From NCBI GenBank assembly GCA_949130495.1, contig OX422214.1, forward strand, positions 253,150,187-253,214,186: a stretch of DNA of 64,000 nt, in the 5' to 3' direction. The first letter of the stretch is position 1, and every line of letters begins with the position of its first letter. The notes under the pieces were generated by a model. It saw only the letters and a program-made list of their open reading frames with translations, did not search any database and was not told the origin of the DNA. Of this stretch, positions 22,939-33,392 are shown piece after piece. The DNA is from Sambucus nigra. Taxonomy: Eukaryota > Streptophyta > Magnoliopsida > Dipsacales > Adoxaceae. Both the position numbers and the translations under genes were made by a program.

Positions 22939-24479
22939 AATATCACCCTTTGGCTATTCCGGTATAAAACAAAAAATAAAAACTAAATTAAAATTAAGCA
23001 CTTAAGACAATTATCATAATGTCAACCTAAACTCGAGAAACGGAACGACATTTGAAACTTTGTCTTCAACTAAAATTTTTCTCCATTGGCCAACTTTGTC
23101 TTCATCTTGTGTAATCCATGAAATCATCATTAAAGTGGAAAAGACATACACTTGAAATAATGAAATACTGTGATGCATACGAGTCTAAAAAAAATAAAAC
23201 TTCCCCATAATTTGTTCTCCCCCTTTTTGTCCGTAATATACATATGAGTAGAATCTAAACATTAATAATAAGCATCATATGAAGAAGCAAAGATATCATC
23301 ACAAATATAATAATCATTAAAGCGTATATAATGACAATCTAAAAGGCATAATTGTTTCTCCCCCTATCGAACAACTATTTTTGAAAAATTTCAAGTATAA
23401 CAAGCAGAAATACATACAGGTACAAAACACATAGCACCATGGAGTAACACTAAAATACCCAAATTGTGAGAATGGAATTTAATTATGTGAATATTTTCCA
23501 TAGGCAAGTCAACATAAACATTCATAACAAAGGTGCACGAAGTCATGAGATACTTTTAATGAAGGAACTCAATTTCAACCTTAAGTGTAAAAACTTTGAA
23601 CTCAATTCAAATTGGCTCGACTTATGCAATATGCCATGAATTTAAATGGTTCTCATATCAATAATGCCATACTATTTAATGTTTTTCAAGAGAGTCCGTA
23701 GTGTAAACCCATTAATCTTCTACTTTATAACACCCTCAAAATCACACATATATACGAATTCACTCTCAAATATTTTGAAGATATCATAATAATCATATGT
23801 AGCGAATCATCAATGAATATAAAGTAAATGGCCTTGGCACTTTTGTTTTTGTGTGTTGTTAATCTTTGCCTCTTTTTGCAAATGGTGGCTTTTATGGCAA
23901 AGATAATTTTATTATTTCATAGCCCATTTCCATCGCTTAACATATATCAATATTTTCTGAGAAACGAAATCCATGCAATGGTTCTTACAAGCACAACTTT
24001 ACTTTTTTTTTTTGTAATTGGTCGTTATTAAGCAGGATTGAGATGAGAACACCGTATTCGACACATGATGAGCAACTAAAATGCTCACAAAGTCCATGCA
24101 CATGTGCAATAAAGGTGATAAAGAGCCTAACATGTAGAAAATAATCATCAATGAACAACGCAATGATATCCCCACATTAATAAGCACACTAACGAAACAA
24201 AGTCATGTATCAAAGCACTACGAAAAATTCACGTGTATGGATGGAATGTAAGAGTGATCCGAATATCTTAAATGTTCATCCATAAAAGGTCAAAAATAAA
24301 AATACAAAAATCTTTTTCTCTTTTTCAAAAATTTTATCAAATATAAAATCTTTTCAATTTTTCAAACTTTTTCTTAAAATTTGAAATTATTTTTGAATTT
24401 TTTCAAATTTATCAAAAAGAAAAACACATAAATACAATAAAAATACAATCTCGCAATAGGGACAAAGATATGAACATGA
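22939..24479 (-). other. Non-coding tail of element C with repeated purine tracts
   Basis: This section is AT-rich with no long frame. On the minus strand it holds GATAGGGGGAGAAA (near 23357-23370), AAAAAGGGGGAGAAC (near 23212-23228) and, next to the LTR, AAAGGGTGATA. Multiple polypurine tracts before the 3' LTR are a known Sirevirus trait. Short segments (GTGCTTGTAAGAACCATTGC near 23970-23996; a GGGTTTACACTACG stretch near 23700) match the tail of element B at 41570-41595 and 50306-50325. Confidence 0.6.
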
Positions 24480-26522
24480 TAATCACCCAATTCTAAAAAC
24501 AACTCTTGACCTCAATCATTAGGCTCTGAGGAGTTTTCAAAAGAAGAAGCCATCCTATGAAATTCCTCCATCAGACATTGTGAAGTATTGAATAAATATT
24601 ATACTTTCTCTAAAAACCTCTCAAAATCCTTATGGTGATGTGTGGAAGCATGCGGAGTAATGTGTACAGGAGTGCGTGTGAGAACATGTGAAGGAACCCA
24701 TTTGGGTGCATACCGGGTAACACACATGTGAGAAATTATCCCTAACTTAAAACAAGGCTCTCTAAGGTTACCTCTTCATTTGTAATGGGAATAAACATAC
24801 ACGGGCTTGGGTCTAACTTGATCACAACATCTAGGAAGATCTTTTCTAGGTCAGTTAGGATGAGGGCCATAAGGATCCATCACAAACTTGGGAACCGGCT
24901 CGGGTGCGATATGGTAAGTGGATGAATTGTCATAATCCGCTCCTTGCCTCTCAGCGTTACCTAATGTGGGATGGAGGAGCATCTTTCCAACCTTCTTAGA
25001 TGTGTCTTGTAAAATGAGATTGACCTCCCAGGCACGTTCGATATCAATCTCGAGTTTGGATACATTGGCTTTAAGTTTCTCACGAGTCTCCAATGAAGTT
25101 TGAAGATCTATCGTAAAAACAACCATGGTGTTGGCCAAATTGATCTTCTCCCTACTGATAGACTGATAACAATTAACTGCTCACATTAAAAACCTTTAAC
25201 TTTTCGAGTTGAATTACAGACGCCTCACACTCTCTCAAAACATTCACCTCCTTCTTTAAATCACACACCCTAAGAGATAATTTTTTGTTAAGCCTTTTAA
25301 TTTTTAAAGTCTTAGTGTAAATATCACAAAAAGCTTTTTTTAGTCCACCTTCTCCCTCATTTAAATTCTCTTACTTACTCTCACTCTCTCTAGAATGATT
25401 TGAAATATCATTAAGGCTCTCAGATTTATAAATGTCCACATCGGTGTGGAATTAACTAGAAGTACTCACGTTACTTGCCATGAACGCATAATAGTTAGGT
25501 TTATGAGGTGATTCACCCTCAGAATTCATTGACTTAATGCCACTATCTCTAAGAGTGAATTTATGTATAACTTTCCCTTTGCCCCGTCTCTTTAGGTTAG
25601 TGGCACACTCGTGGGCTTTGCGTCCCTTGCCCTCACACTCAAAGCATCTCATTTCATCTTTCTCATAAACATTCTTGCCCTTATTCACATTTTCATTTTT
25701 CTCAAAAATCTTTTCTTTCGAAGAATTTCCTTTGCTAGAATTTTGAGAATTTTTTTTGATTTTTTTTATAAAAGGGGCTAAATCATCAAGATCAAAATCA
25801 AATTCAGACTAAGAATCATAAACTTTTTCTTTCTTCTTTTAGTTTGAGCTTTCAAATCAATCCTTATTTCATTTTCTTAACAGTTTTAGGAAACATGTCG
25901 ATTTCATAAGTTTGAAGGTCTCCTACAAGTTCTTCTAACCTAAAAGTATCTAATATTCCCAACGAATTCAGGATTGTGACTTTAGGGATAAAACGGGTGG
26001 CCAGGTATCTCAAAATCTTTTTAACTATGCAAGTCTCAGGAATTCTCTCACCTAAATTAAAACTAAAATTGACTATGTTCGATAAATGTGCATAAAACTC
26101 ATCAAAAGACTCAAACTCCAACATGGTAATAGTCTCACACTGTGTGGTGAGGTTTTGAAGCTTAGAAGCTTCCAAAATATTGGTACCCTCGTGTGTGATA
26201 TAGAGAGTATCCCAAGATTCCTTAGACTTGGTACACTTCACGATGCGACGAAGCTCGTCGGGCTTATGGGTCTAGAAATGGGACTTCAACCGCGTGAGTC
26301 AAATTAAATCTATTTTAATTCATCTTCCCTCTAAGCAGTGACATGTTTAGGACCTAAGACATCACCATTGGTCATAGTGGGTAGTGTCCACCTTCTTTCA
26401 CAAACAAGCCAAACATTCTTGTCTCATCAAATGGTTTTAAAGCCGACCTCATTAAAGCTTTCCAGTACACATAATTAGACCCATAAAAAATAGGTAGCCT
26501 ATTATACAAATTATTCATAAAA
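24480..26522 (-). pseudogene. SIRE-type gag remnant (element C)
   Basis: The minus-strand translation begins near 26507 (NNLYNRLPIFYGSNYVYWK, the decayed N-terminus; functional forms have NRPP-F-G-NYAYWK). A 125-codon frame at 26241-25864 follows (KESWDTLYITHEGT ... RLEELVGDLQTYEIDMF). A zinc knuckle lies at about 25655-25610 (CFECEGKGRKAHEC, with K in the H-preceding position and spacing CX2CX4-5HX1-4C), then a coiled-coil-like 95-codon frame at 25138-24851. A second, broken knuckle-like CFKLG appears near 24750. Gag forms the virus-like particle and binds RNA. Stops separate the pieces. Confidence 0.75.
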
Positions 26523-26524
26523 TC

Positions 26525-27822
26525 TGTAAAGATAAATTATTAATTGAGTCAATTTGTATGTATTGACTTAATTCACACTTTCAGTCATAGGTTATAAGTT
26601 GTGTTTGTGACCTTTTAAGCCTATGACATGTTTGTTGAAGACGTATGGCCAAGCCAAAGAGTATTCATCATCGTACCGTGTTTCGTGTCATGTTTCGTCA
26701 TCAACGTTCCAAGGATTTCTCCGGTATGAATGCTTATATTATGTTGAGCCTTGGAAATTTCATTATTGGGTGTTAGTATTTTTTTAAAGGTTTTAAAATA
26801 GCTTTATATTTTCTTAAGAAAAATATTTTAATTTTTGCGTGTCGTTGGAACGATCTTCCTGGCTCATTCGAACGATCTTTGGTAGCCTCGTTTGAATGAC
26901 ATCTAATGATGTTCTCACGAGATCATTTTTAATCTGCATTGACATCTCGTTAGAAGTCTCATTATATATCGTTTGAATGAGATAAGCATGTCGTTCGAAT
27001 GAGATTAAACGTCATTCAAACGACCGAGTGCGAATTTTAAAAAAATGAGTTTTTCTTGGCAGTTTTTTTCTTCAACTCTCCACTACTTCTTTCCTTCCAT
27101 TTTAAAGAGTGTGGGAGTGAAGCTTTTCGAGAGACTTTCTTCATCCTTTTGAGAGCAAAAAAATTTTCCAAAAAGTCTAGGAAGGTTTATTAATGATTAG
27201 TGATTAATCTTTTAAAACATAAACCCATGTTTGCACTCAATCAGTTTAGATCCAAGATTTTACTTATAAATGTTTTGAGATTGAGTTTTGGCACTATGTT
27301 TATTCCATACATTATTGAGAATTATTTCTTGCAGAGGATTCCATGCTCGTTGGTTTACATACGGTGGACTCCATATACGTGATGGTCATTGTGTCCTATC
27401 GGTGGACTCCGAGGCATAAGTGGACTCCTACATTGTCACTAAGCAGAGGTTGAAGGAATGAAGATCGTTAAAGCTTGAAAGGGTGTCAAATCGTTGTGTA
27501 ATCTTCTGTCGTGTTCTTTTTGTAATTCCGTACTTAGTGGACTTTGTGGCTTGTCCGTTCAAGGTTTTTCCCATTTGGGGTTTCCTCGTACATCGGTCAT
27601 AGTGGTTGGTTGTTTATTTTATCTTGCTATTTACACTTATATGCATGCTTAGGTTAAAAAGATAAAATTGGTTTGATCACAAATTTATTTTATTTAGTGC
27701 TTAATTAATTTAGGTAATTTAGTTTATTCTAATTTAATTTTTAATTAATCTTGTGTAAGTAAAGACTTAATTTGAAGACTTTTTTTTTAATTTGGCCTGT
27801 GTAAATTTTGGAATTATCACAT
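26525..27822 (+). repeat. 5' LTR of SIRE-type element A
   Basis: The candidate start TGTAAAGATAAATTATT resembles the start of LTR C (TGTAAGAATAAG), and the end is GGAATTATCACA. Between 26838 and 27030 there are seven or more variants of CGTTCGAATGAGAT, the palindromic theme of LTRs B and C. Text after the array does not align obviously with B or C, so A is a distinct family. A repeated GGTGGACTCC(A/G) (27362, 27400 and, as GTGGACTCC, 27420) is also visible. Exact borders are uncertain because no pair or TSD is available. Confidence 0.6.
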
Positions 27823-27864
27823 TCCCCCTCACAAGTAATATTAGATCGGGTACACTAAATTATC

Positions 27865-29163
27865 GTGTTAGATCCTTTTAGGCTTGAATATGTTGCATTT
27901 ATCTTATCAAAGTCTCATGTTTTTTATGGTTTTAACTACGCGTACTGGAAAGCGCATATGAGGTCAACACTTAAGTCGTTAGATGAGCGGGTTTGGCAAG
28001 CGGTTGTTAGACTGTGGTCCCCACCAATGTGTTTAGTAGGAGAAGTTCATGTTTCTAAACTCGTAGAAAGATGGAGTGAGGATGATCATGAGCTAGCAAA
28101 CTATAATTCACGTGGTTTAAATGCACTTTTTAGTACGGTTACACTTGAGGATTTTCACCATATTCTTACATGCGAAACGTCTAAAGAGGCTTAGGACACA
28201 CTCCAACTCACCCATGAAGGTACAAGTGATGCTAAGGCTTCTAAACTCTAAAACCTCACCATTCAATTTGAAACCATTAAAATGTCAGAGAGTGAATCCT
28301 TCGATAAGTTTTATGCTAAATTGTCTGACATTATGAACTCATCTTTTAACTTGAGAGAGAGAATACCCGACAATCATGTCATAAAGAAACTTTTGACTTC
28401 ATTACCTGAATGGTTTAATCCATAAGTGACTGTTTTGAATTATTTAGGCACTTTAAACTCTACGAAACTTGAAGAGCTTGTAGGTGACTTGCAAACCTAT
28501 GAACTTGACACGTTTACCTCCAAAAATACTACGAAAGATAAAGGCATTTATTTGAAAACCCAGCAGGAGAAACATAAGTCTCGAATAATGAGTCTGACAT
28601 CAACTTCAATGATACGGCTATGTTTCCTAAGAAGTTCAGAAAATTTTGTAAGTTTAATAAAGAGAAATTTAGAAATGATTATAAGAAATTTGAGAAATAT
28701 AAGTATAACAAGGACGATAAACTCCCTGAGAATCGTAATGATAATCTTAAGAGGGATAAGTCGAGTAGGTGTTTTGGGTGCGAGGGGTATGGTCATAGGG
28801 CAACTGAGTGTCCTACTAAACTAAAGAAGGAGGGAAAGAAACATATTGCTTACGATGCCACCCTTACTGATAGTGAAACGGAAGAGGGACCCAATTTCCC
28901 TATTAAGGCAACTTTACCACGTTAATGGCTAGTCATGCTAGTTTTGATGAGAAATTTTCCCTTAAAGATAATTCTTTGCATGACACTTCCAAGGCCATTG
29001 TTTATGAATCCAAAGTGTTTGATGGTAGAGAGAGTGGCGAAGAGAGTGAGAATGAGCAAGAGGAGTGTAAGAGAAAGTTTTCTAATATTACTCATAGTAA
29101 AGGACTTGTAGTGTTTTATGCTGGTTTGGTGTATCCCATTACAAAACATCACCCACCATTATG
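27865..29163 (+). pseudogene. SIRE-type gag (element A)
   Basis: The reading starts in the 109-codon frame 27865-28194 (FYGFNYAYWKAHMRSTLKSL; LDERVWQAVV). It continues past a TAG at 28192 with THEGTSDAKASKL and SESFDKFYAKLSDIM, then LEELVGDLQTYELDTF (28426-28515). After a shift, frame 28620-28925 has the basic region and zinc knuckle CFGCEGYGHRATEC (CX2CX4HX4C, about 28770-28811). A last frame at 28925-29164 (acidic, ESGEESENEQEE) continues toward the pol-proximal part. Four or five lesions are present. Homology to gag C is collinear throughout. Confidence 0.8.
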
Positions 29164-29344
29164 AAAAATCGACATCAACATTCAAGACTTCCCCACATCT
29201 CGTAAAGGTATAAATCTTACTAGGTATTTGAATTTATTCATAGGATTTATTTTAGGATGTTGAATTTTATTTAAATTGAAATAGGGTTTTTAAATTGAAG
29301 AATCGAGGCATACTTTTTGTTTAATTTTTTTTCAAAGTTCACTG

Positions 29345-29605
29345 ACCTCGTTCAAACGAGATCAGATTCTCATTCGAACAAGTTGTCCTTCTCATTCGAA
29401 GGATCATTTAAATTTAACATCGAATGTGTATCGAACGAGGGTGTACTGTTTTAGGTCTTTTGAAGGTCGTTTGAACGAAGTTCAAACGAGATGGCACATT
29501 CGTTCGAATGAGATGCTATTTCATTCAAACAAACTTATATTCTCATTCGAATGAGCTTCAAATTCATTCAAATGAGCTTTAAATTCGTTCGAATGAGCCG
29601 TCGCC
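29345..29605. repeat. CGTTCGAACGA palindrome array in LTR B
   Basis: About a dozen variants of CTCGTTCAAACGAG / TTCGTTCGAATGAG occur on roughly 20-base spacing, on both strands. The centre TTCGAA is palindromic. It sits directly upstream of the TATA box. Confidence 0.85.
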
Positions 29606-29628
29606 TCAAAATTTGGGAACGTCCTATA

Positions 29629-29636
29629 AATACCTG
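29629..29636 (+). promoter_or_regulatory. TATA box of LTR B
   Basis: TATAAATA in GTCCTATAAATACCTGTC follows the palindrome array by about 25 bases. It is the likely promoter for the element transcript. Confidence 0.65.
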
Positions 29637-30217
29637 TCTCGTGTTCATATTTTTTAAGACTTTTGAAGAAACGCTTTTTGAATATCTATTCTAAAAGTTT
29701 TCAAAGTTTTTTGTTGATAAAACACTTTTGATTCACAACACATATCCCCAATCTTTCATAACCTTGTGGAGAGGTACTTCATGGCTGATATGTGAACCCG
29801 AAGGGATTACGGTTGAAGAAGAAGGATGAAGGATGATTGATGGATACTGAGGGAGGATTGTTACTTTTGGACTGCTCATGATTGAGGAGTATTCTTTAGA
29901 GATTTGTGAAGACAAGCGCGTTATACTTGTGGCTAATATCAAGTAGTCTGGAGGTCGATTGTCTTGTAATAAATTTAAAGTGCTGAATAAAGATTTTGCT
30001 CGAATGGGATTTTTTCTTAATATGTTTATGCTTGAATGCGTAGCATATTCATATTATTTTGAACACTTAGTTGCCTTCATAACTAATTAAATAAAAGATT
30101 AAAATTTGTTTAAAATTATTTTTGTATGCTAGGACTTTAAAATTGATAACAATACAAAATTAGAATTTTCATTTGAGACCATCCTTGACGAGCACATTTA
30201 TTTTTGGCATTCTCAAA

Positions 30218-30341
30218 TTGGTATCCGAGCCTTTTACTCTTACAAGTGGTATCAGAGTAGGATGCACCAAGATATTGTTTGATTTTGATTTTTCAAAGAG
30301 TTTTTCCTGCTGATATAATCCCTTACAAGTGGTATCAAAGC
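30218..30341 (+). other. Three tandem initiator-Met PBS-like sites
   Basis: TTGGTATCCGAGC (30218), TGGTATCAGAG (30247) and TGGTATCAAAGC (30330) each resemble the tRNA-iMet primer site TGGTATCAGAGC. The last two lie in a repeated context (CTTACAAGTGGTATCA followed by GTTGCAC or GATGCAC), indicating a local duplication. The first, next to the LTR end, is the expected functional position. Confidence 0.7.
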
Positions 30342-30458
30342 AAGTTGCACTAAGCTTTCATGTTAGGTCCTTGTTTAGTGCTTTTTAGGGTGGTTATTTA
30401 TTGTCCTCTTGGATTTTTTTTTCTCTCGACGGATAGCCATACTTAAAATTTATCTCAT

Positions 30459-31150
30459 TTGAATTTGAAGTTTGCCAAAATAATTGAAATTATTGAAAAA
30501 GAAAATTCTCATTTTAAAGTTGCTTTGGAACTTTTACAAATTGTTCAAACTCGAAGAGATTTCTTTTGTGAAAAACTTATGGGCATGGACCGTGATTTAA
30601 AAAGTTTAGAATTATCCAAGAAAGAAAGTGATGATAGAGTTAGGTTTTTAGAGAAATAATTAAAAGACTCTAAAATCTCAAGGGTTTGTGTTTGTGCCAT
30701 TGAGGATAATGATAAATTTATTTTAGATTATAAGGAATAAGAGAAGACTCTTAGGGATAAGTTTGTTGCATTGAGCGAGAGAGAGATAAACTTCTAGGAA
30801 TGATTGAACACATGAAGAAGGAGTTCCTAAAACTGGAAGAGTATAATTATTTTCTTGAGCCTAAAATTTTGAAGCTCAATGAAGATTTAAAAGACTCGAG
30901 TAGTTTTAGTACTGATGGTACCGGCTTCCAAGTTTCTAATACTTCTGGTGTCAAAGTCAAGACCATTGTTCATTTTAGAGGGTCAAACACATCCAAGGAC
31001 GTTAGAAAAGTTCACCCATAGGTAACATTCCTCACGTTTATACACGTTCGTATTGTGGTAGGAAAGGTAACCTTAGGCGCTTTTATTATGATCTTGGAAG
31101 AGGTCCTAGGGAGTTGAAGTCTAGTATTCCCTTGGTTCCAAAAATCTGAC
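30459..31150 (+). pseudogene. SIRE-type gag C-terminal part (element B)
   Basis: Frame 30459-30659 encodes a charged helical segment (KIIEIIEKENSHFKVALELL). After stops, frame 30800-31021 continues it with another coiled-coil-like stretch. In a further frame, YCGRKGNLRRFYYDLGRG at about 31050-31105 is a damaged zinc knuckle of the SIRE gag-pol boundary, with H and the last C lost. The text ends near IPLVPKI (31142). The N-terminal gag domain is absent between the PBS sites and 30459. Confidence 0.65.
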
Positions 31151-31342
31151 GCATATGTATACATCTATTTGGGTTAGGAAGGTTTTGAAGAAGCTAAATG
31201 TTAGACTAGTTAATTCTCGCATGTTTGCACATGATGATTTACATGCTATTTCTTATGGATAATTGCTTACATGTTTTTGTTTGTCATACTCTAGTTGTGC
31301 TTCATGATATATATTTTGCCAGTGTTATGACATGTGTATCTT

Positions 31343-31347
31343 TTGTA
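31343..31347. repeat. Target-site duplication TTGTA, left
   Basis: This is identical to 41178-41182 and brackets the full-length SIRE-type element. Confidence 0.9.
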
Positions 31348-33320
31348 TAAAGCATCTTATACCCTTGACTCACTTGAGTCTACATTATATAAGTGTTCAT
31401 CTAATTTGGAAATAAAGATAAAATTGAGTCCCCATCCTAGAAACCAAATAGCCTCAGACTCTTCAATACACTTCATTCCTCTTGTTTTACTAATCAAGGT
31501 ATAATCACAAACACTCACACACTTTAGGACTGCATACATTGCTCACACATTTTGTTATATTGATTGGATGTGTGTTGTGTGTGTTAATTTCCATTAAAAA
31601 TATTTTTTATATTTTTTTGGGAATTTTTAAAACATTTTAAAATAATTTTTTCTTAATTAAAAATGCAATTGAGAAGTTTTGGGGTCATTCCATAATCTCT
31701 GATTGTTGGTTTTATCCCTGTAAAGTTCACTTGGGTAAAAACCGAAAGCGCTAGAGACTATAAGGGGTGCTTTGTAATTTCTTTAGACGCGCGTGTGAGG
31801 TTTAATATTAGCCCTACACCTGTCACTCTTGAACCGGTTGGATTTGTGTTTCTTTATAGACACAAAACTGTTGTTGATTACCAGCACTTGGATCGATCTT
31901 ATCAACGCTCTTCATGCATTCCTTATCAATCCTTGTGAAACCCTTATCCTCCAATTAGAATCTTTTTAACCAACCCATCCTTTTAAACCGTTGTATCAAA
32001 GTCAATTTGAGAAGACTTAATCTCAGCCCTCGATTTGCCTCTACCTTCTCGATCCTTCTCATCCCCCTTTATAAGGAGGGTAACCCTCATCCATTAGAAT
32101 ATTTTTTGCCACTTCTTCATTTAGAGAGAGAAGAGAGAGAAAAGAGAGAGAAACCAGAGTTAGAAACCCTAACCCTGTTCGTCCAAACCCTTTTTTAAAC
32201 CCTAATTCTTTTATCAAAACCAATTATATACCAAACACAACCTTGAGTGTTTGAGAGTTTTGAGAGTGGGTTGATAGTAGTTTCGTGCTGTAACCTCTTC
32301 TTTTTAAGATCTTGTGTCCAACTTAAGCATTAAGCTAGATCTGCATTTCTGTTTCATAGAAATTTTAGATCTGAGCATTTTATGTTACATTACACCTAGA
32401 TCTGCATTTATTGTTTCTCGTCTTAAGAAATCTGTTATTGATTGTTTTCTGTAAATGTTTTCATACTCAAAATCAACAATAACATTTTTTGTTTCTAGTT
32501 CTTTTGAAACAAGACCTTTAACCTAGTTGGAATCATACTTGGCGGTTTTCAATTTCAAAAGCGTTTTCAAAACTCTAAAATTGATTAAGATCTTGATATG
32601 TCTTCTGAGCAAGATAGCCGTGGATTCTGGGTTTATTTTAAAGGTCAAATAAGGTTCAAGTTTCCTAAGAAGAGAGAAACTGAAAATCACAACATATAGA
32701 TCTGATTTGTAATTTACTCGGACTGTTTGTAAAAATAAGCGTGAGTGTGTGCATGCATGTGTTAGATCACTATCACAAACACTTACACACTACAACACTG
32801 AAAGTGTTGGTAATAAGATCTTGAAACAAGAGTTGACGTAAAGACTGGAACAAAGTTGAAGTTAGCAAACTGGGAGAACAACATCAATAATTAGAACTGC
32901 AGAAAAGTTATAAGGACACCAGTGGGTACATTACTAAACTTTTATAGGTCTGATTTGTGTGCATGCGTGTTATATAGTTTGTAACTGTTATATTTTGTTT
33001 TAGTGGATTTTTCTTTTTACTCCGTAGAGGGAGTCGTGGATGTTTCCTAAGTTGGGTGAAGTTTTACCACGTTAAAAATCTCTTGTTAATAATATTTCTA
33101 CATCTCCTCACCTCATTCTGATTAGTGTGCTGATTTAAAACTATTTTAGTTTTGTTTTTCAAAACTTGTTAACAAATCTTGAACTGATCTCGTGCATATT
33201 TTTAAACACATCTTGTGATTAAACTGATTTTATTTCTAGAAAAGAGTTTCCTAAAAAAATATTTCGGAGTTACTTAAATAGTTTAATCTTGTATTAAACG
33301 GCTTTAGTAACAGTTTTTCA
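31348..33320 (+). repeat. 5' LTR of the full-length SIRE-type element
   Basis: It aligns end to end with 39225-41177. The first dinucleotide is TA here, against TG in the right copy, so the terminus has mutated. The end is CAGTTTTTCA. A GAGAGAGAAGAGAGAG purine stretch follows the TATA box (about 32125-32150). Confidence 0.95.
32068..32075 (+). promoter_or_regulatory. TATA box in the 5' LTR
   Basis: TTTATAAG within CCCCTTTATAAGGAGGG is the counterpart of TATATAAG at 39935-39942 in the right LTR. It is the likely start site for element RNA. Confidence 0.6.
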
Positions 33321-33321
33321 A

Positions 33322-33334
33322 TTTGTATCAGAGC
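33322..33334 (+). other. Primer-binding site (tRNA-iMet type)
   Basis: TTTGTATCAGAGC directly follows the LTR end. It matches TGGTATCAGAGC at all but one of the 12 core positions. Confidence 0.8.
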
Positions 33335-33392
33335 TTTGGATTTTTTTTAAAAGATCTTGTGTTTCTGAAATTGTTTTCTTAAAATTAAAACA

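Larger units (their letters stand above)
21757..26524 (-). mobile_element. SIRE-type Copia element C, gag-only, minus strand
   Basis: From right to left on the minus strand there is a gag remnant (26522-24480), then a 1.5-kb AT-rich non-coding section with purine tracts, then an LTR (22938-21757). No protease, integrase, RT or RNase H is visible, and the gap is too short to hold them. The gag start abuts LTR A at about 26525, so the 5' LTR of C was lost or displaced. The same layout (gag followed by a related non-coding tail) is seen in element B, suggesting a non-autonomous family rather than a chance deletion. Confidence 0.7.
26525..29165 (+). mobile_element. SIRE-type Copia element A (LTR plus gag), truncated
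   Basis: This is a + strand LTR followed by a + strand gag of the same superfamily as C but in opposite orientation. The LTR starts inside the first codons of C's gag, so A inserted into C. The 3' side is cut by the LTR of element B near 29166. Neither pol nor a 3' LTR is present. Confidence 0.65.
29166..30215 (+). repeat. 5' LTR of SIRE-type element B
   Basis: The right end is set by TTGGCATTCTCA (CA at 30214-30215), just before a PBS-like site. The left end lies between the gag A end and about 29240 and is not fixed. The array of TCGTTCGAATGAG-type palindromes runs from 29345 to 29605. It is followed by CCTATAAATACC and then U5-like text ending in a CATTCTCA terminus. Confidence 0.65.

Noticed and set aside
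28548..28796. 82-codon minus-strand frame
   Set aside because: It is a shadow of the gag A reading on +.
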